64,000 nt of DNA from Atopobacter phocae ATCC BAA-285 (lineage in GTDB: Bacteria > Bacillota > Bacilli > Lactobacillales > Aerococcaceae), in assembly GCF_000526675.1 (NCBI RefSeq), contig NZ_JAGN01000003.1, forward strand, positions 1 through 64,000. The letters run 5' to 3'. Both the position numbers and the translations under genes were made by a program. Numbering within the stretch: the stretch's first letter is position 1; the number at the start of each line of letters is the position of its first letter. Under the pieces are notes generated by a model. That model was not told the origin of the DNA, made no database searches, and was given only the letters and a program-made list of their open reading frames with translations. Shown here piece by piece: positions 1-8,525 of the stretch.

Positions 1-378
1 CTCATTACCTGCTAAATCTTGTTTTGAGAATTTGACTACCGTTTCTTTTTCTTTATAGTCGTCTACCATTATTAGTAAACCATCTGCACCTTCTTTATTA
101 CCTGTTCCTACTTCTACATTTTGAATTTCAAGTTTTTGAGTCTCTTTATTTCTCACTACTTCAAATTTGATTTCTGTTGCTATTTTATATCCCTCTGGTG
201 CTGCTGTTTCTGTGAATGTATATTTTCCTTCTTTAACTGTAAATTCTTTTGCTTTTGTCTTACCGTCAGATTCCCATGTTTGTTTATCTCCATTATTACC
301 CGTTAAGGTAATTGTTGCTCCTTTTAACTCATTACCTGCTAGATCTTGTTTTGAGAATTTAACCGTTGTTTCTTTTTG
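1..378 (-). repeat. In-phase Cna-B tandem repeat, 327-bp period
   Basis: The sequence at 1-50 recurs at 328-377 with only a few base changes. The period is 327 bp, exactly 109 codons, so it matches one complete Cna-B domain plus the start of the next in the adhesin gene. The high DNA identity suggests a recent duplication or homogenisation of repeats. The total copy number cannot be known because the window edge cuts the array. Confidence 0.8.
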
Positions 379-1155
379 ATTTGAATTTTCTATAGGAATT
401 ATTTCCTTAGTATTCTTATTAATAAGGTTAGCTCCTAAAAGATTTTGATATTGTTTGCCATCTGCTTGTGTTACACCATTTGATATGTATAAATCTAAAG
501 TGGAATTTTCTGGAATTTTCTCAATTTCTTCTGGTATTTGGTATGTAGGTTGCTTGTCTTGATAAGCCTTTAAATAATAATCCAACACATCATTATCTAA
601 AATTTCACTTTTAGCATTAGTTAAAAGTATAGACAATGCTAGCGCTTCTTCGTCTTTAGGAAGACTTTGCAATTGTCCAATATTAATATACTGTCCATCA
701 GTAAAGTGCCAAACTGCCATTTGAGTTATTTCTCTATATTTGTCATCAGAAAGGTTTAAAGATTTTTGAATAATTTTTCCATTTGGATACCCTTGTGTTA
801 AAATTATTTTTAAAGCATTTATCAGCTTTTCACCTTTATATTTTGATTTTTCATTAACATGATTTTGAAAACTAACTACATCGCCAGTTGTTTTTTTATA
901 AGCAAATCCGTTAATATCTCTTATCCCTCCGGGCCAATGATATTCTTTATTAAAGCAATAAACTATACGTTTATTATCATTAGTCTCCTTATCAACAACT
1001 GCTAATTTTCTTATATTGCCAATCCCACCTTCTTGATATCCAATATAATTGAATTCATCGCTACTATTGAATCCTTCTGCCATCACGTTACTCGGCAAAA
1101 GTCCCAACGCAATAAGCATAAAAGATAATATAAATGAAATAAATTTTTTCTTCAT
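1..1155 (-). CDS. Thioester-domain surface adhesin with Cna-B repeats (3' part outside window)
   Basis: This reading frame is open from the ATG at 1155 to the left edge (385 codons, no stop), so the C-terminus and any LPXTG anchor are not visible. Residues 1-26 are a signal peptide (KKK, hydrophobic stretch, then a likely cut after VMA). Residues 60-160 look like a Cys-Gln thioester domain: Cys67 in VYCFNKE and Gln145 in TQMAVWHF are the expected bond pair. From about residue 260 there is a Cna-B/SpaA-type repeat that starts VKFSKQDLAGNEL, with the candidate isopeptide Lys there and a Glu in FTETAAPEGY. A second copy begins just before the window ends. Families with this layout sit at the tip of Gram-positive surface adhesins and pilins and can bind host targets covalently; the host role is inference. 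A ribosome site (GGAGAAG) precedes the ATG. Confidence 0.85.
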   Translation of the reverse strand, partial: MKKKFISFILSFMLIALGLLPSNVMAEGFNSSDEFNYIGYQEGGIGNIRKLAVVDKETNDNKRIVYCFNKEYHWPGGIRDINGFAYKKTTGDVVSFQNHVNEKSKYKGEKLINALKIILTQGYPNGKIIQKSLNLSDDKYREITQMAVWHFTDGQYINIGQLQSLPKDEEALALSILLTNAKSEILDNDVLDYYLKAYQDKQPTYQIPEEIEKIPENSTLDLYISNGVTQADGKQYQNLLGANLINKNTKEIIPIENSNQKETTVKFSKQDLAGNELKGATITLTGNNGDKQTWESDGKTKAKEFTVKEGKYTFTETAAPEGYKIATEIKFEVVRNKETQKLEIQNVEVGTGNKEGADGLLIMVDDYKEKETVVKFSKQDLAGNE

Positions 1156-1518
1156 ATTTCTTCTCCTTTAATTCATATTTTTTTAACCTATAATTATAGT
1201 AAAGCATTAAATTGATATATTTTCAATAATCAATTTGTACACTATATATAAAAAAATTTAATTTATTACTCACCTGCTGCAAGAGTCATTATCTGAATTA
1301 ATACAAGTTCATCACTTAACATGAGACATTATCTAGCTGTCTATTTAAGTAGGTAGAGTTTAATTCTTTTTAGTCCGTTCATACATATGTGTGTTTCAAA
1401 GACGAATAACCATTACAATTAGTCAAAAAGGAACTATACCTATTTTCAGTTATCATTATACTACAAATTTGTAATTCATAAAATCTTTTTTAACAATTAT
1501 CATTTTATTTTCTATTAA
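1156..1518. other. Intergenic region without a recognisable gene
   Basis: About 360 very AT-rich bases upstream of the adhesin and downstream of the DUF4300 lipoprotein terminator. It must contain the adhesin promoter, but I could not choose one with confidence. I see no tRNA, no convincing small ORF with a ribosome site, and no mobile-element ends. Confidence 0.5.
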
Positions 1519-1550
1519 AAAACTCACACCAATTGATATGGTGTGAGTTT
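1519..1550 (-). terminator. Rho-independent terminator after DUF4300 lipoprotein
   Basis: AAACTCACACCA at 1520-1531 pairs with TGGTGTGAGTTT at 1539-1550 around a 7-base loop. Read leftward, the hairpin is followed by a T-rich tract. It lies just past the lipoprotein stop. Confidence 0.85.
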
Positions 1551-1564
1551 ATAATATTATTATT

Positions 1565-2428
1565 TTATTTCTGATAAAGTAGATGATCATTTTCCATAAT
1601 GATCGGTGGTAATTCATCTTTTTCGCCGTAAAGATCATCACGATTTAATAAATAGTCATTTAACTCTTCTCGTGATTGGAAAGTGGTCGTTTGGAATGGG
1701 TATAGCGGACCAAATTTCTCTATGAAAATGAGTTGCGTTCCTTGTTCCATTAGAACACCTGTATGTCCAACAAAGCGAATATCTTCTAATGGTGAATGCA
1801 AATACACGTTGACTAAGGACATGTTGCCTGGAGCCATTTGAATTTCTCTGTCGCTCCACGCTTGCTGAATTAATTGTATTTGTTCCTCTTCTTTTTTCGT
1901 TCCATTCATTGGTACCCAATTGAATAAAGTAATAAAATTGGCACGTTCTTCTGGTGATAAATGATACATATCAAATTGATCAATCGCTTCTATATCAAAC
2001 ATTAAAAACGTATCATCATTAATCGCTTGATGATTGGTTTGAATTAAATGTTTGGATAAAAGGAAACTTGATAAACGACAATTGACTTCTGGAAATAAAT
2101 CACCTGAATCTGTTTCTTTCATTTCTAAACTAACATTGCTATAATCCACTTTTAAATCATGTAATGGGGTTAAACCATTTGTTAGCGAATCATTTTTAAC
2201 CCGCTGATTAAAATCATCTGCCCATTCTATTAATGTGTCGATTTGTTGATCGGGTACTTTATTTTCACTTAGTATATCTTTCGCTTCTTGTTGTGTCGTT
2301 TTATTATTTAAGTTAGTGTAGTAAATTTTAGTTGATTGCACATCTGGTTGCGCTGAGTCTGTATTTTCTTTAGTATGGCATCCTGTTAATACAACACATG
2401 CAGCGATTAAGGTCAGTATTTTTTTCAT
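1565..2428 (-). CDS. DUF4300-type lipoprotein
   Basis: A 287-residue lipoprotein: KK, a hydrophobic stretch and the lipobox LTGC with the lipidated Cys at residue 17, so it should be anchored on the outer face of the membrane. The body resembles what I know as DUF4300 (IYYTNLNN near the start, FNWVPMNG in the middle, VYLHSPLED, and GHTGVLM followed by a conserved segment ending in ELNDYLLNR). No catalytic motif is evident and the function of the family is unknown to me. It lies 23 bp downstream of a TetR-family gene in the same direction, probably in one transcript that ends at the hairpin at 1519-1550, so that regulator may control its level. The family call is from memory of motifs. Confidence 0.7.
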   Translation of the reverse strand: MKKILTLIAACVVLTGCHTKENTDSAQPDVQSTKIYYTNLNNKTTQQEAKDILSENKVPDQQIDTLIEWADDFNQRVKNDSLTNGLTPLHDLKVDYSNVSLEMKETDSGDLFPEVNCRLSSFLLSKHLIQTNHQAINDDTFLMFDIEAIDQFDMYHLSPEERANFITLFNWVPMNGTKKEEEQIQLIQQAWSDREIQMAPGNMSLVNVYLHSPLEDIRFVGHTGVLMEQGTQLIFIEKFGPLYPFQTTTFQSREELNDYLLNRDDLYGEKDELPPIIMENDHLLYQK

Positions 2429-2451
2429 AACGTACTCCTTTATTATGTTAT

Positions 2452-3021
2452 TTATCGTATGGGGGTGGTGCCGTTTAATTTTTTTAATGTCAGTCTTATC
2501 GTATCTTCTAAAAAGTGATCAACATAAGACACTATTTCTTCTGGTGTTGTGTGCATTCCTTGACGTGCCCATTCTAAAATTAAACCGGACAGTGCACGTT
2601 CGTAAAAGAAGGCGACTGATTCAATATGTTCGATGGCTTCTTCTTTTTTCTCAACTAACGCTTGCTTCGTAATTAATTGTTGAATAATATGCAATGAGAT
2701 ACGATTGAGGAAATCCGTTAAATATTCACGTCCTTTTGAATGATACGTGTGATAGAGTAATCGTTCATTCATTTTCATATATTGCAACGCTTTTTTTAAG
2801 CCTATTTGCCACGTATCATACGTTATATTTTCACCAAGAACTGCCATCAATTTTTTGTTATAATAAACTTCGACTAAATCAAATACATCTTTGAAATGAT
2901 AATAAAAAGTTTGACGGTTCACTCCTGCAATTTGAATGAGTTGAACAATGCTAATATCATCTAAAGATTTCTTGCTGAGTTCTTGTTCTAAAGCATTTAA
3001 TAATTTTAACTTAGCTCCCAT
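2452..3021 (-). CDS. TetR/AcrR-family transcriptional regulator
   Basis: 189 residues. The N-terminal 50 residues form a TetR-type helix-turn-helix: ISIVQLIQIAGVNRQTFYYHF, with the family's characteristic FYYHFKD recognition region. The rest is helical and variable, as expected for a ligand or dimerisation domain; the pattern resembles the DhaS-like branch with a TetR_C_8-type C-terminus. It is first in a two-gene leftward unit with the DUF4300 lipoprotein and is divergent from the MurE-type gene at 3187. The likely effect is autoregulation and control of the lipoprotein; the ligand is unknown. The ribosome site (GAAAGGACGG) is a short distance before the ATG. Confidence 0.85.
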   Translation of the reverse strand: MGAKLKLLNALEQELSKKSLDDISIVQLIQIAGVNRQTFYYHFKDVFDLVEVYYNKKLMAVLGENITYDTWQIGLKKALQYMKMNERLLYHTYHSKGREYLTDFLNRISLHIIQQLITKQALVEKKEEAIEHIESVAFFYERALSGLILEWARQGMHTTPEEIVSYVDHFLEDTIRLTLKKLNGTTPIR

Positions 3022-3139
3022 GTTAACCGTCCTTTCGTCTATGATTTTAACACATTCAATGAGGAAATGACTATCAAAAAATCATATTTCATAGTGGATA
3101 AAAATGAAGGTGAAATCATGTCAATTTAACGATTGAAAC

Positions 3140-3168
3140 TTGCTTATCTTGATGCAATCCAATACAAT
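3140..3168 (+). promoter_or_regulatory. Candidate sigma-A promoter for the MurE-type gene
   Basis: -35 TTGCTT at 3140-3145, 17-bp spacer, -10 TACAAT at 3163-3168. The start codon is at 3187 with a GAGGTG ribosome site at 3175-3180. Confidence 0.5.
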
Positions 3169-3186
3169 TTATATGAGGTGAAATGA

Positions 3187-4581
3187 ATGAATGTAACTGA
3201 ATTATTTCCAAATATGACGATTCCATCGTCAACTGATTATCCGATTCAACATATTACAACGAACACAAAAGATGTAAAAGAAAACACACTTTTTATAGCG
3301 ATTAAAGGAGCGCGTATTAATACACACGATGAGCATTACTTAAAAGAAGCCTATGAAAAAGGAGCACGTGTTTTTGTACTTGAAGAAGTACGTGATTTAC
3401 CAGCAGATGCTTTGCCTATCATCGTTCCGAATACACGAGAAATGGTAGGTTTAATTGCATCACATTTTTATGGTAATCCTTCTCACTCATTAAAAGTAAT
3501 TGGAGTGACAGGTACAAAAGGAAAAACATCAGTCACTTATATATTAAAAGGGTTGCTAGAAGGTTTGAATAAAAAAGTCGGAGTGATTGGAACAAATGGT
3601 GCAGTCATTAACGGTGAACAAATTGATTTAGATAATACGACACCTGATCCGATTACTTTACAGCGATTATTCCGACAAGCAGTTGATGCTCAAGTAGAAT
3701 TTATTGCTATGGAGGTCAGCTCTCAAGCGATGAAACAATGGCGTGTTAATGGTACACATTTTAATGCCGCATTGTTTACCAATTTATCGCAAGATCATAT
3801 TGGACCAACTGAACATGCTACATTTGAAGAATATCGTGACGCCAAAAAAGCTTTACTATACTTAGCTGACCATGTCATTATTAACCGTGATGATGAACAC
3901 TTTGACTATTTAACGCATGATTTAGACCAGCCAGTCATTTCTATAGGGACGCATGATGCAAACTACGTTATCACACCAAAAGAAAATCAGTCTTTTATGT
4001 TAAATAAAGCAACCATTCAAACTAATTTATATGGTGGGTTTAATCAAGTTAACTTATCTTTAGCTATCGCCGCATTATATGAGTTAGGCTTTTCTGTTGA
4101 TGAACAACGTCAACATACACAACAATTGGCGATTCCTGGTCGGATGGAAGTCATTCATAAAAATGAGCGAACCTTTTTAATTGATTATGCTCATAACGAA
4201 TTGTCTTTAACTAGTCTATTCAATGAACTAAAATCATGGAACAAAAATCGTACGATTTTAGTCATTGGTTCAGTCGGTAATCGGACATATGAACGACGTA
4301 AAGAAATTCCATCGATTGCCAACCAATTTGTTGACGAAATCGTCTTAACGTCTGACGACCCATATTATGAACCACCGATGGATATTATCGAAGAAATGGC
4401 ATCCTACAGTACCATTCCAACTAAAAAAATAGAAAATCGTGCTGAAGCCATTCGTGCAGCCTATATTGATTCTGAACCAGGTGATTTAATTATTGTCGCA
4501 GGTAAAGGAGCTGAAACTTTCCAAAAAGTAAAAGGTGAGCACGTTCCTCATAACGATAAAGAAACTGTTTTAAGCTTATAA
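3187..4581 (+). CDS. murE: MurE-type UDP-N-acetylmuramyl-tripeptide synthetase
   Basis: 464 residues, a Mur ligase that adds the third stem-peptide residue to UDP-MurNAc-L-Ala-D-Glu in the cytoplasm. The ATP loop is GTKGKTS (109-115). The MurE-type substrate region TTPDP at 151-155 is present. EVSSQA at 176-181 and the carbamylated-lysine region EYRDAKKAL (Lys220) follow. The C-terminal domain has GSVGNRTYERR and AGKGAE. The residue-selecting motif, DNPRxE in diaminopimelate enzymes, here reads DDPYYEPP (390-397). The Arg is absent, which argues against diaminopimelate and fits L-Lys or another diamino acid. It stands alone rather than in a division/cell-wall cluster and is slightly shorter than the usual 480-500. 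A strong bidirectional terminator follows. Confidence 0.85.
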   Translation: MNVTELFPNMTIPSSTDYPIQHITTNTKDVKENTLFIAIKGARINTHDEHYLKEAYEKGARVFVLEEVRDLPADALPIIVPNTREMVGLIASHFYGNPSHSLKVIGVTGTKGKTSVTYILKGLLEGLNKKVGVIGTNGAVINGEQIDLDNTTPDPITLQRLFRQAVDAQVEFIAMEVSSQAMKQWRVNGTHFNAALFTNLSQDHIGPTEHATFEEYRDAKKALLYLADHVIINRDDEHFDYLTHDLDQPVISIGTHDANYVITPKENQSFMLNKATIQTNLYGGFNQVNLSLAIAALYELGFSVDEQRQHTQQLAIPGRMEVIHKNERTFLIDYAHNELSLTSLFNELKSWNKNRTILVIGSVGNRTYERRKEIPSIANQFVDEIVLTSDDPYYEPPMDIIEEMASYSTIPTKKIENRAEAIRAAYIDSEPGDLIIVAGKGAETFQKVKGEHVPHNDKETVLSL

Positions 4582-4606
4582 TTGAATTGATCAACTTGCT
4601 CAATCA

Positions 4607-4654
4607 AAAAACGCTCGAGTTCAATCTAAATGATTGTGAACTCGAGCGTTTTTA
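4607..4654. terminator. Bidirectional terminator between murE-type gene and membrane-protein gene
   Basis: AAAACGCTCGAGTTCA pairs with TGAACTCGAGCGTTTT, with A and T runs on either side. It lies between two convergent genes and can serve both. Confidence 0.92.
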
Positions 4655-4669
4655 TTTATATTAATGACT

Positions 4670-5194
4670 TTAATTCATAAACGAATCTTCTTCATCCATT
4701 TCTTCTTCATCTACATAAAAATCCATATCGTCTGCTAATACTTTTTCATCACGAAAACGATAAGCTTGAATTGCTCCATATAGTCCGACAATCGTCAACA
4801 TATATGAAATAATTTGCATTCCCTTCATCAATGGTGTGTAAGCAAAAGGGATATTACCATTAAAAATATTGTACAAGTTATATATGACACTAAGCGAACT
4901 AATAACATACATAATCAAAATAAATGTTTCCCATTTTGCTTTTAAAATGCCATTAATCATAAAGAAGGTAGGAACTAATCCAATTACTAACCCAACTAAT
5001 CCAAAAATAATTACCATACCCATATTTGACATCGCTTCAGGTGGCATATCTCCCATCTGTGTCACCAATACAAAAATCGTCGTTAAAACAGACCAAACTA
5101 ATGCTGTAAATATTGTAATCTTTAATAATCGATTGGCACGATAATATGCGTCACTCACTAAATATTTTCCAATCATATTGTCCCAATTTTCCAT
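4670..5194 (-). CDS. Four-helix membrane protein of unknown function
   Basis: 174 residues. Four hydrophobic segments lie at roughly 26-46, 60-82, 90-110 and 126-146, followed by a strongly acidic cytoplasmic-type tail (VDEEEMDEEDSFMN). There is no signal peptide and no catalytic motif, and I do not recognise the family. It stands alone between two convergent/co-directional neighbours, sharing the 4607-4654 terminator. The ribosome site (AGAGGG) is a few bases before the ATG. The acidic tail is the only distinctive feature; a small membrane-stress or lipid-associated role would be a guess. Confidence 0.7.
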   Translation of the reverse strand: MENWDNMIGKYLVSDAYYRANRLLKITIFTALVWSVLTTIFVLVTQMGDMPPEAMSNMGMVIIFGLVGLVIGLVPTFFMINGILKAKWETFILIMYVISSLSVIYNLYNIFNGNIPFAYTPLMKGMQIISYMLTIVGLYGAIQAYRFRDEKVLADDMDFYVDEEEMDEEDSFMN

Positions 5195-5267
5195 GTAATC
5201 CCTCTTTTCTAAATATTTAATACCTATTTATTATTACATAAAAATTTTATTCAAACAATACCACTCA

Positions 5268-8200
5268 TCATTCTAAGAATAATTGTCTTAATTCCTGATC
5301 AGTTAGCGATTGATTTAATGATATGACTTCATCCTGATCTGCGACAATTTCATTAAATAGACTGCGCTTAGCAGATTGTAATTCGCGAATTTCTTCTTCA
5401 ATGGTTCCTTCTGCAATTAAACGATACACATGCACATCTTTTTTCTGGCCTAATCGATGGGCACGCGCAAAAGCCTGTGATTCCACCGCCGGATTCCACC
5501 ATAAATCGAGTAAAATAACGCGATTAGCCCCTGTTAAATTGAGTCCTGTGCCTCCCGCTTTTAACGAAATAATAAAGACATCCGCATGTCCAACATTAAA
5601 ATCATCGACCATTTTTTGTCTTAAATTCATTGGTGTCTTACCATCTAAGATGAACACACGATAGCCCGCATCTTTTAAAAAGTTAGCTAAATAAGGTAAG
5701 CCAGATGCAAATTGACTAAAAATAAGCCATTGATCGGTTGGGTTTTCTTGAAGCAAATGAGTGATTTGCATGTATTTACTGGATGGAGTGGTCCACTCTT
5801 TCGTTACTAATCCAGGATGACAACAAATTTGACGTAAACGAGTTAAGCCCGCTAAAATGGAGAATCGATATTTGCCAAAATTCTTGCCTTCAATTTCTGC
5901 CATTTGAACTTTAATTGCATCTAATTGACTTACGTATAAAGACCGTTCAAAAGTTGAGAGAGGTACTAATTGATCTTCTTCAATTAATTCTGGTAAATCA
6001 AATAGTACTTGACTCTTCTCACGTCTTAAAAAGAAAGGTGCTGTTAATCGACGAATTTCATTTAAATCAGTTATTTCAAAATGCTTTTTCGATTCAAATA
6101 ATCCGGGAATAACTAACTGAATTAATGCCCATAATTCATCCATTTTATTTTCGATTGGAGTGCCACTTAATGCATAAATCGGACGATCGGTCCATTTCAT
6201 TAACGCATGATGTGTCTTACTCCGGTCATTTTTAACGTATTGCGCTTCATCTAACACGACCGAAGCAATATCCAGTGGGAAAAACAATTCATGATCTTGT
6301 AAAAATGTTTGGTAACTCATAATCAATATTTGATACTGTGCGTTATCTTTCAACAAGGTCATTCGCTCAACCGGTTGCCCGCGGTATGCTATGGCTGATA
6401 GTTCAGGAACAAAACGTTTAATCTCATCTAGCCAATTGTCAACTAATGACGCTGGACAGCAAATAATAATGTGGTCAGACGGCTGGAAGCGTTCATCTGC
6501 ATATTGAGTGGCAATTAAAGATAACATTTGAATCGTTTTCCCTAATCCCATTTCATCGGCCAAAATACCGCCCATATGCCAATCATTTAAGCGTTTCAGC
6601 CATTTCACTCCCTCAATTTGGTAAGGTTTCAAATAATCTTGAAGGACTAGATCTGTTGTAATTGATTCGGCTTCTTGATTTTGAAATTGGTGTAACAACC
6701 AATCAAAGGATGAGGTGGTGGCAATGGCATCTTTATCCACTCGTTCTAAATAGCGTTGGATGAGTGGTAATTTAATCATCGGTAACTCCATTACTGGTTG
6801 AATCGTTGATCGTTTTAAGTGCAACTCATCAATCAATTCATTAACTTCTTGCTCGCTAGATGCATCAACCGCGATAAATTGAAAGGGTTCGATTTCGACA
6901 AAGCGTTGGTTTGTTGCAATCGCATCTGTCAATAATTTAATTTGGCTTTGGTCTAAATCATCAGTTTCGAACTCAATAGACAAATAGCGCCCTCGTTCAT
7001 TTATTTTAGGTCGCATTTTCACCTGATCAATAGTTGGTCGAGTTGATGCACGTAAGTTAAATTCATGTTGACGTAAATAAGGTAAGATTTCATGTGAAAT
7101 TTTCCATCGATCCGCTACGTCTCGTCCCGAAAAAATAAATTGATGATCTTGATACGTTGCCCCAAAATTCATTAATTGTTCGAAAAAAGCAAGTTCCTCT
7201 ATACTTCGCCAAACGATAAGTTGTAAACGTGGTTCTTCTAAAATGATGGGATAAGACATTTCATCCCCGTATTCAAAAAAGACTTCAAGATATAGTTGAT
7301 GTTCGTCAAATCGGCCGTCAATTTGAATCGTTAACTCTTCCACTTGTTCACCCGATGGAATTCCATTAGCAACATCTTTTAATAAAGGCCATACAGCTTG
7401 AACCATCGAACTTTGACGTTCGCCTAATGTAAACTTTGGACCTGAAGATACGTGTAATCGTTTTCCATAATATGTGCCATGAGCGAGCTCTCCTAATATA
7501 CGTAATGTTTCCATCTGCTGGTACGTTAACCGGTACCACGTTTGATCCATTATCATCACGCGATAATTTAAATCAAGCTGATACGGTGTCTCTAATTGCA
7601 TTTGGACTTGATCATTTACTAGGGCATTAAATGGTTTTTTTATGGGTGTTGTCATCCAGTTCATTTCAAATGTAATACTTAACTGCAAGTTTTTTTGATT
7701 AACCTGTTTTGCCCACTCCAAAAATTCTGGTAAAATCGTTGAATCAATGACTAAATGATGACGATAACGTTTACTGTTATTTAATATGTTCATGTGATTT
7801 GACTTTAAAACCAATTGACCTAGTAGACGAAAGTGATTCATTGTTTCTTCTTTAAAGCGTAAGATTGGTTCTATATATTCTTGGTGTACGAGTTTTTCTA
7901 AAAATTCTATCGTTGATATTTCTTGCGGTAAAAAATCTAATTTTGTCAAAATAAACGATGCATCAATCCCACCGTAAACGACTGCATCCGATGTAAAATG
8001 TAATGGAATCGTTTCTATTTGAGTAAAGTGTTCTAAGTGATACGAATTGAAACGTGATTTAATTAATAATAATTCATTTAAGTTAATCGATTGCTCGATG
8101 GATTCAAACACACTGTTTTCATGATCTGATTCCATCCAATATCTACGACCGATTCGTTGTCGTAATTCTAACTCGACCGCAACTGTATGCACACAAAAAT

Positions 8201-8399
8201 GATGTGCTTGCCAATATGCACATTGACAGGTATCTTCTTCTTTTCCTGTTCCATCAATTTGCACGCGGTAATTCCGGTCATCAATTACTTGCGCAAAAAA
8301 AGCTGGAAAATCTTTGGCTGCGCCTATCTTTACAATTCTTTTTTCTTCTACTAATTGCTTGGCTGACTCAATTAAATGGTCGGGTACACTCCACTTCAT
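5268..8399 (-). CDS. SWIM zinc-finger SNF2-family helicase (HepA/RapA-like)
   Basis: 1043 residues from the ATG at 8399, chosen because AAAGAGGTGG sits five bases before it; an in-frame ATG 18 bp upstream lacks such a site. Near residues 58-71 there is a SWIM zinc motif (CQC then FCVH). A long bacterial SNF2-associated region follows. The helicase core has DEMGLGKT (about 615-622), LDEAQ as the DEAx box, SGTPIENK, and the C-terminal lobe motifs SLKAGGTGLNLT and ARAHRLGQ. SNF2 proteins translocate on double-stranded DNA with ATP. Related bacterial proteins are linked to recycling of stalled RNA polymerase or to nucleoid processes; the precise role is unknown. It is monocistronic and divergent from plsC. 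Two-gene defence systems can contain SNF2 proteins, but no partner nuclease or methylase is nearby. Confidence 0.9.
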   Translation of the reverse strand: MKWSVPDHLIESAKQLVEEKRIVKIGAAKDFPAFFAQVIDDRNYRVQIDGTGKEEDTCQCAYWQAHHFCVHTVAVELELRQRIGRRYWMESDHENSVFESIEQSINLNELLLIKSRFNSYHLEHFTQIETIPLHFTSDAVVYGGIDASFILTKLDFLPQEISTIEFLEKLVHQEYIEPILRFKEETMNHFRLLGQLVLKSNHMNILNNSKRYRHHLVIDSTILPEFLEWAKQVNQKNLQLSITFEMNWMTTPIKKPFNALVNDQVQMQLETPYQLDLNYRVMIMDQTWYRLTYQQMETLRILGELAHGTYYGKRLHVSSGPKFTLGERQSSMVQAVWPLLKDVANGIPSGEQVEELTIQIDGRFDEHQLYLEVFFEYGDEMSYPIILEEPRLQLIVWRSIEELAFFEQLMNFGATYQDHQFIFSGRDVADRWKISHEILPYLRQHEFNLRASTRPTIDQVKMRPKINERGRYLSIEFETDDLDQSQIKLLTDAIATNQRFVEIEPFQFIAVDASSEQEVNELIDELHLKRSTIQPVMELPMIKLPLIQRYLERVDKDAIATTSSFDWLLHQFQNQEAESITTDLVLQDYLKPYQIEGVKWLKRLNDWHMGGILADEMGLGKTIQMLSLIATQYADERFQPSDHIIICCPASLVDNWLDEIKRFVPELSAIAYRGQPVERMTLLKDNAQYQILIMSYQTFLQDHELFFPLDIASVVLDEAQYVKNDRSKTHHALMKWTDRPIYALSGTPIENKMDELWALIQLVIPGLFESKKHFEITDLNEIRRLTAPFFLRREKSQVLFDLPELIEEDQLVPLSTFERSLYVSQLDAIKVQMAEIEGKNFGKYRFSILAGLTRLRQICCHPGLVTKEWTTPSSKYMQITHLLQENPTDQWLIFSQFASGLPYLANFLKDAGYRVFILDGKTPMNLRQKMVDDFNVGHADVFIISLKAGGTGLNLTGANRVILLDLWWNPAVESQAFARAHRLGQKKDVHVYRLIAEGTIEEEIRELQSAKRSLFNEIVADQDEVISLNQSLTDQELRQLFLE

Positions 8400-8430
8400 G
8401 AATACCACCTCTTTCATATGCCATTCCTTT

Positions 8431-8439
8431 ATTATACCA
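8431..8439 (-). promoter_or_regulatory. Extended -10 promoter of the SNF2 gene
   Basis: Leftward TG-G-TATAAT, a consensus extended -10, about 30 bp before the start codon at 8399. No good -35 is visible. The box overlaps the perfect 12-bp palindrome ATACCATGGTAT at 8434-8445. Confidence 0.6.
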
Positions 8440-8473
8440 TGGTATTATTAAAAGAGCATTTTTTCCTTAAAAA

Positions 8474-8482
8474 TGATATACT
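8474..8482 (+). promoter_or_regulatory. Extended -10 promoter of plsC
   Basis: TG-A-TATACT at 8474-8482, 43 bp before the plsC ATG. The -35 region is poor, as is common for extended -10 promoters. It is divergent from the SNF2 promoter, about 40 bp away. Confidence 0.55.
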
Positions 8483-8525
8483 ATTTTTGAAGTATTTATA
8501 TATAGAAGAATAAAGGAGTTCTAAC

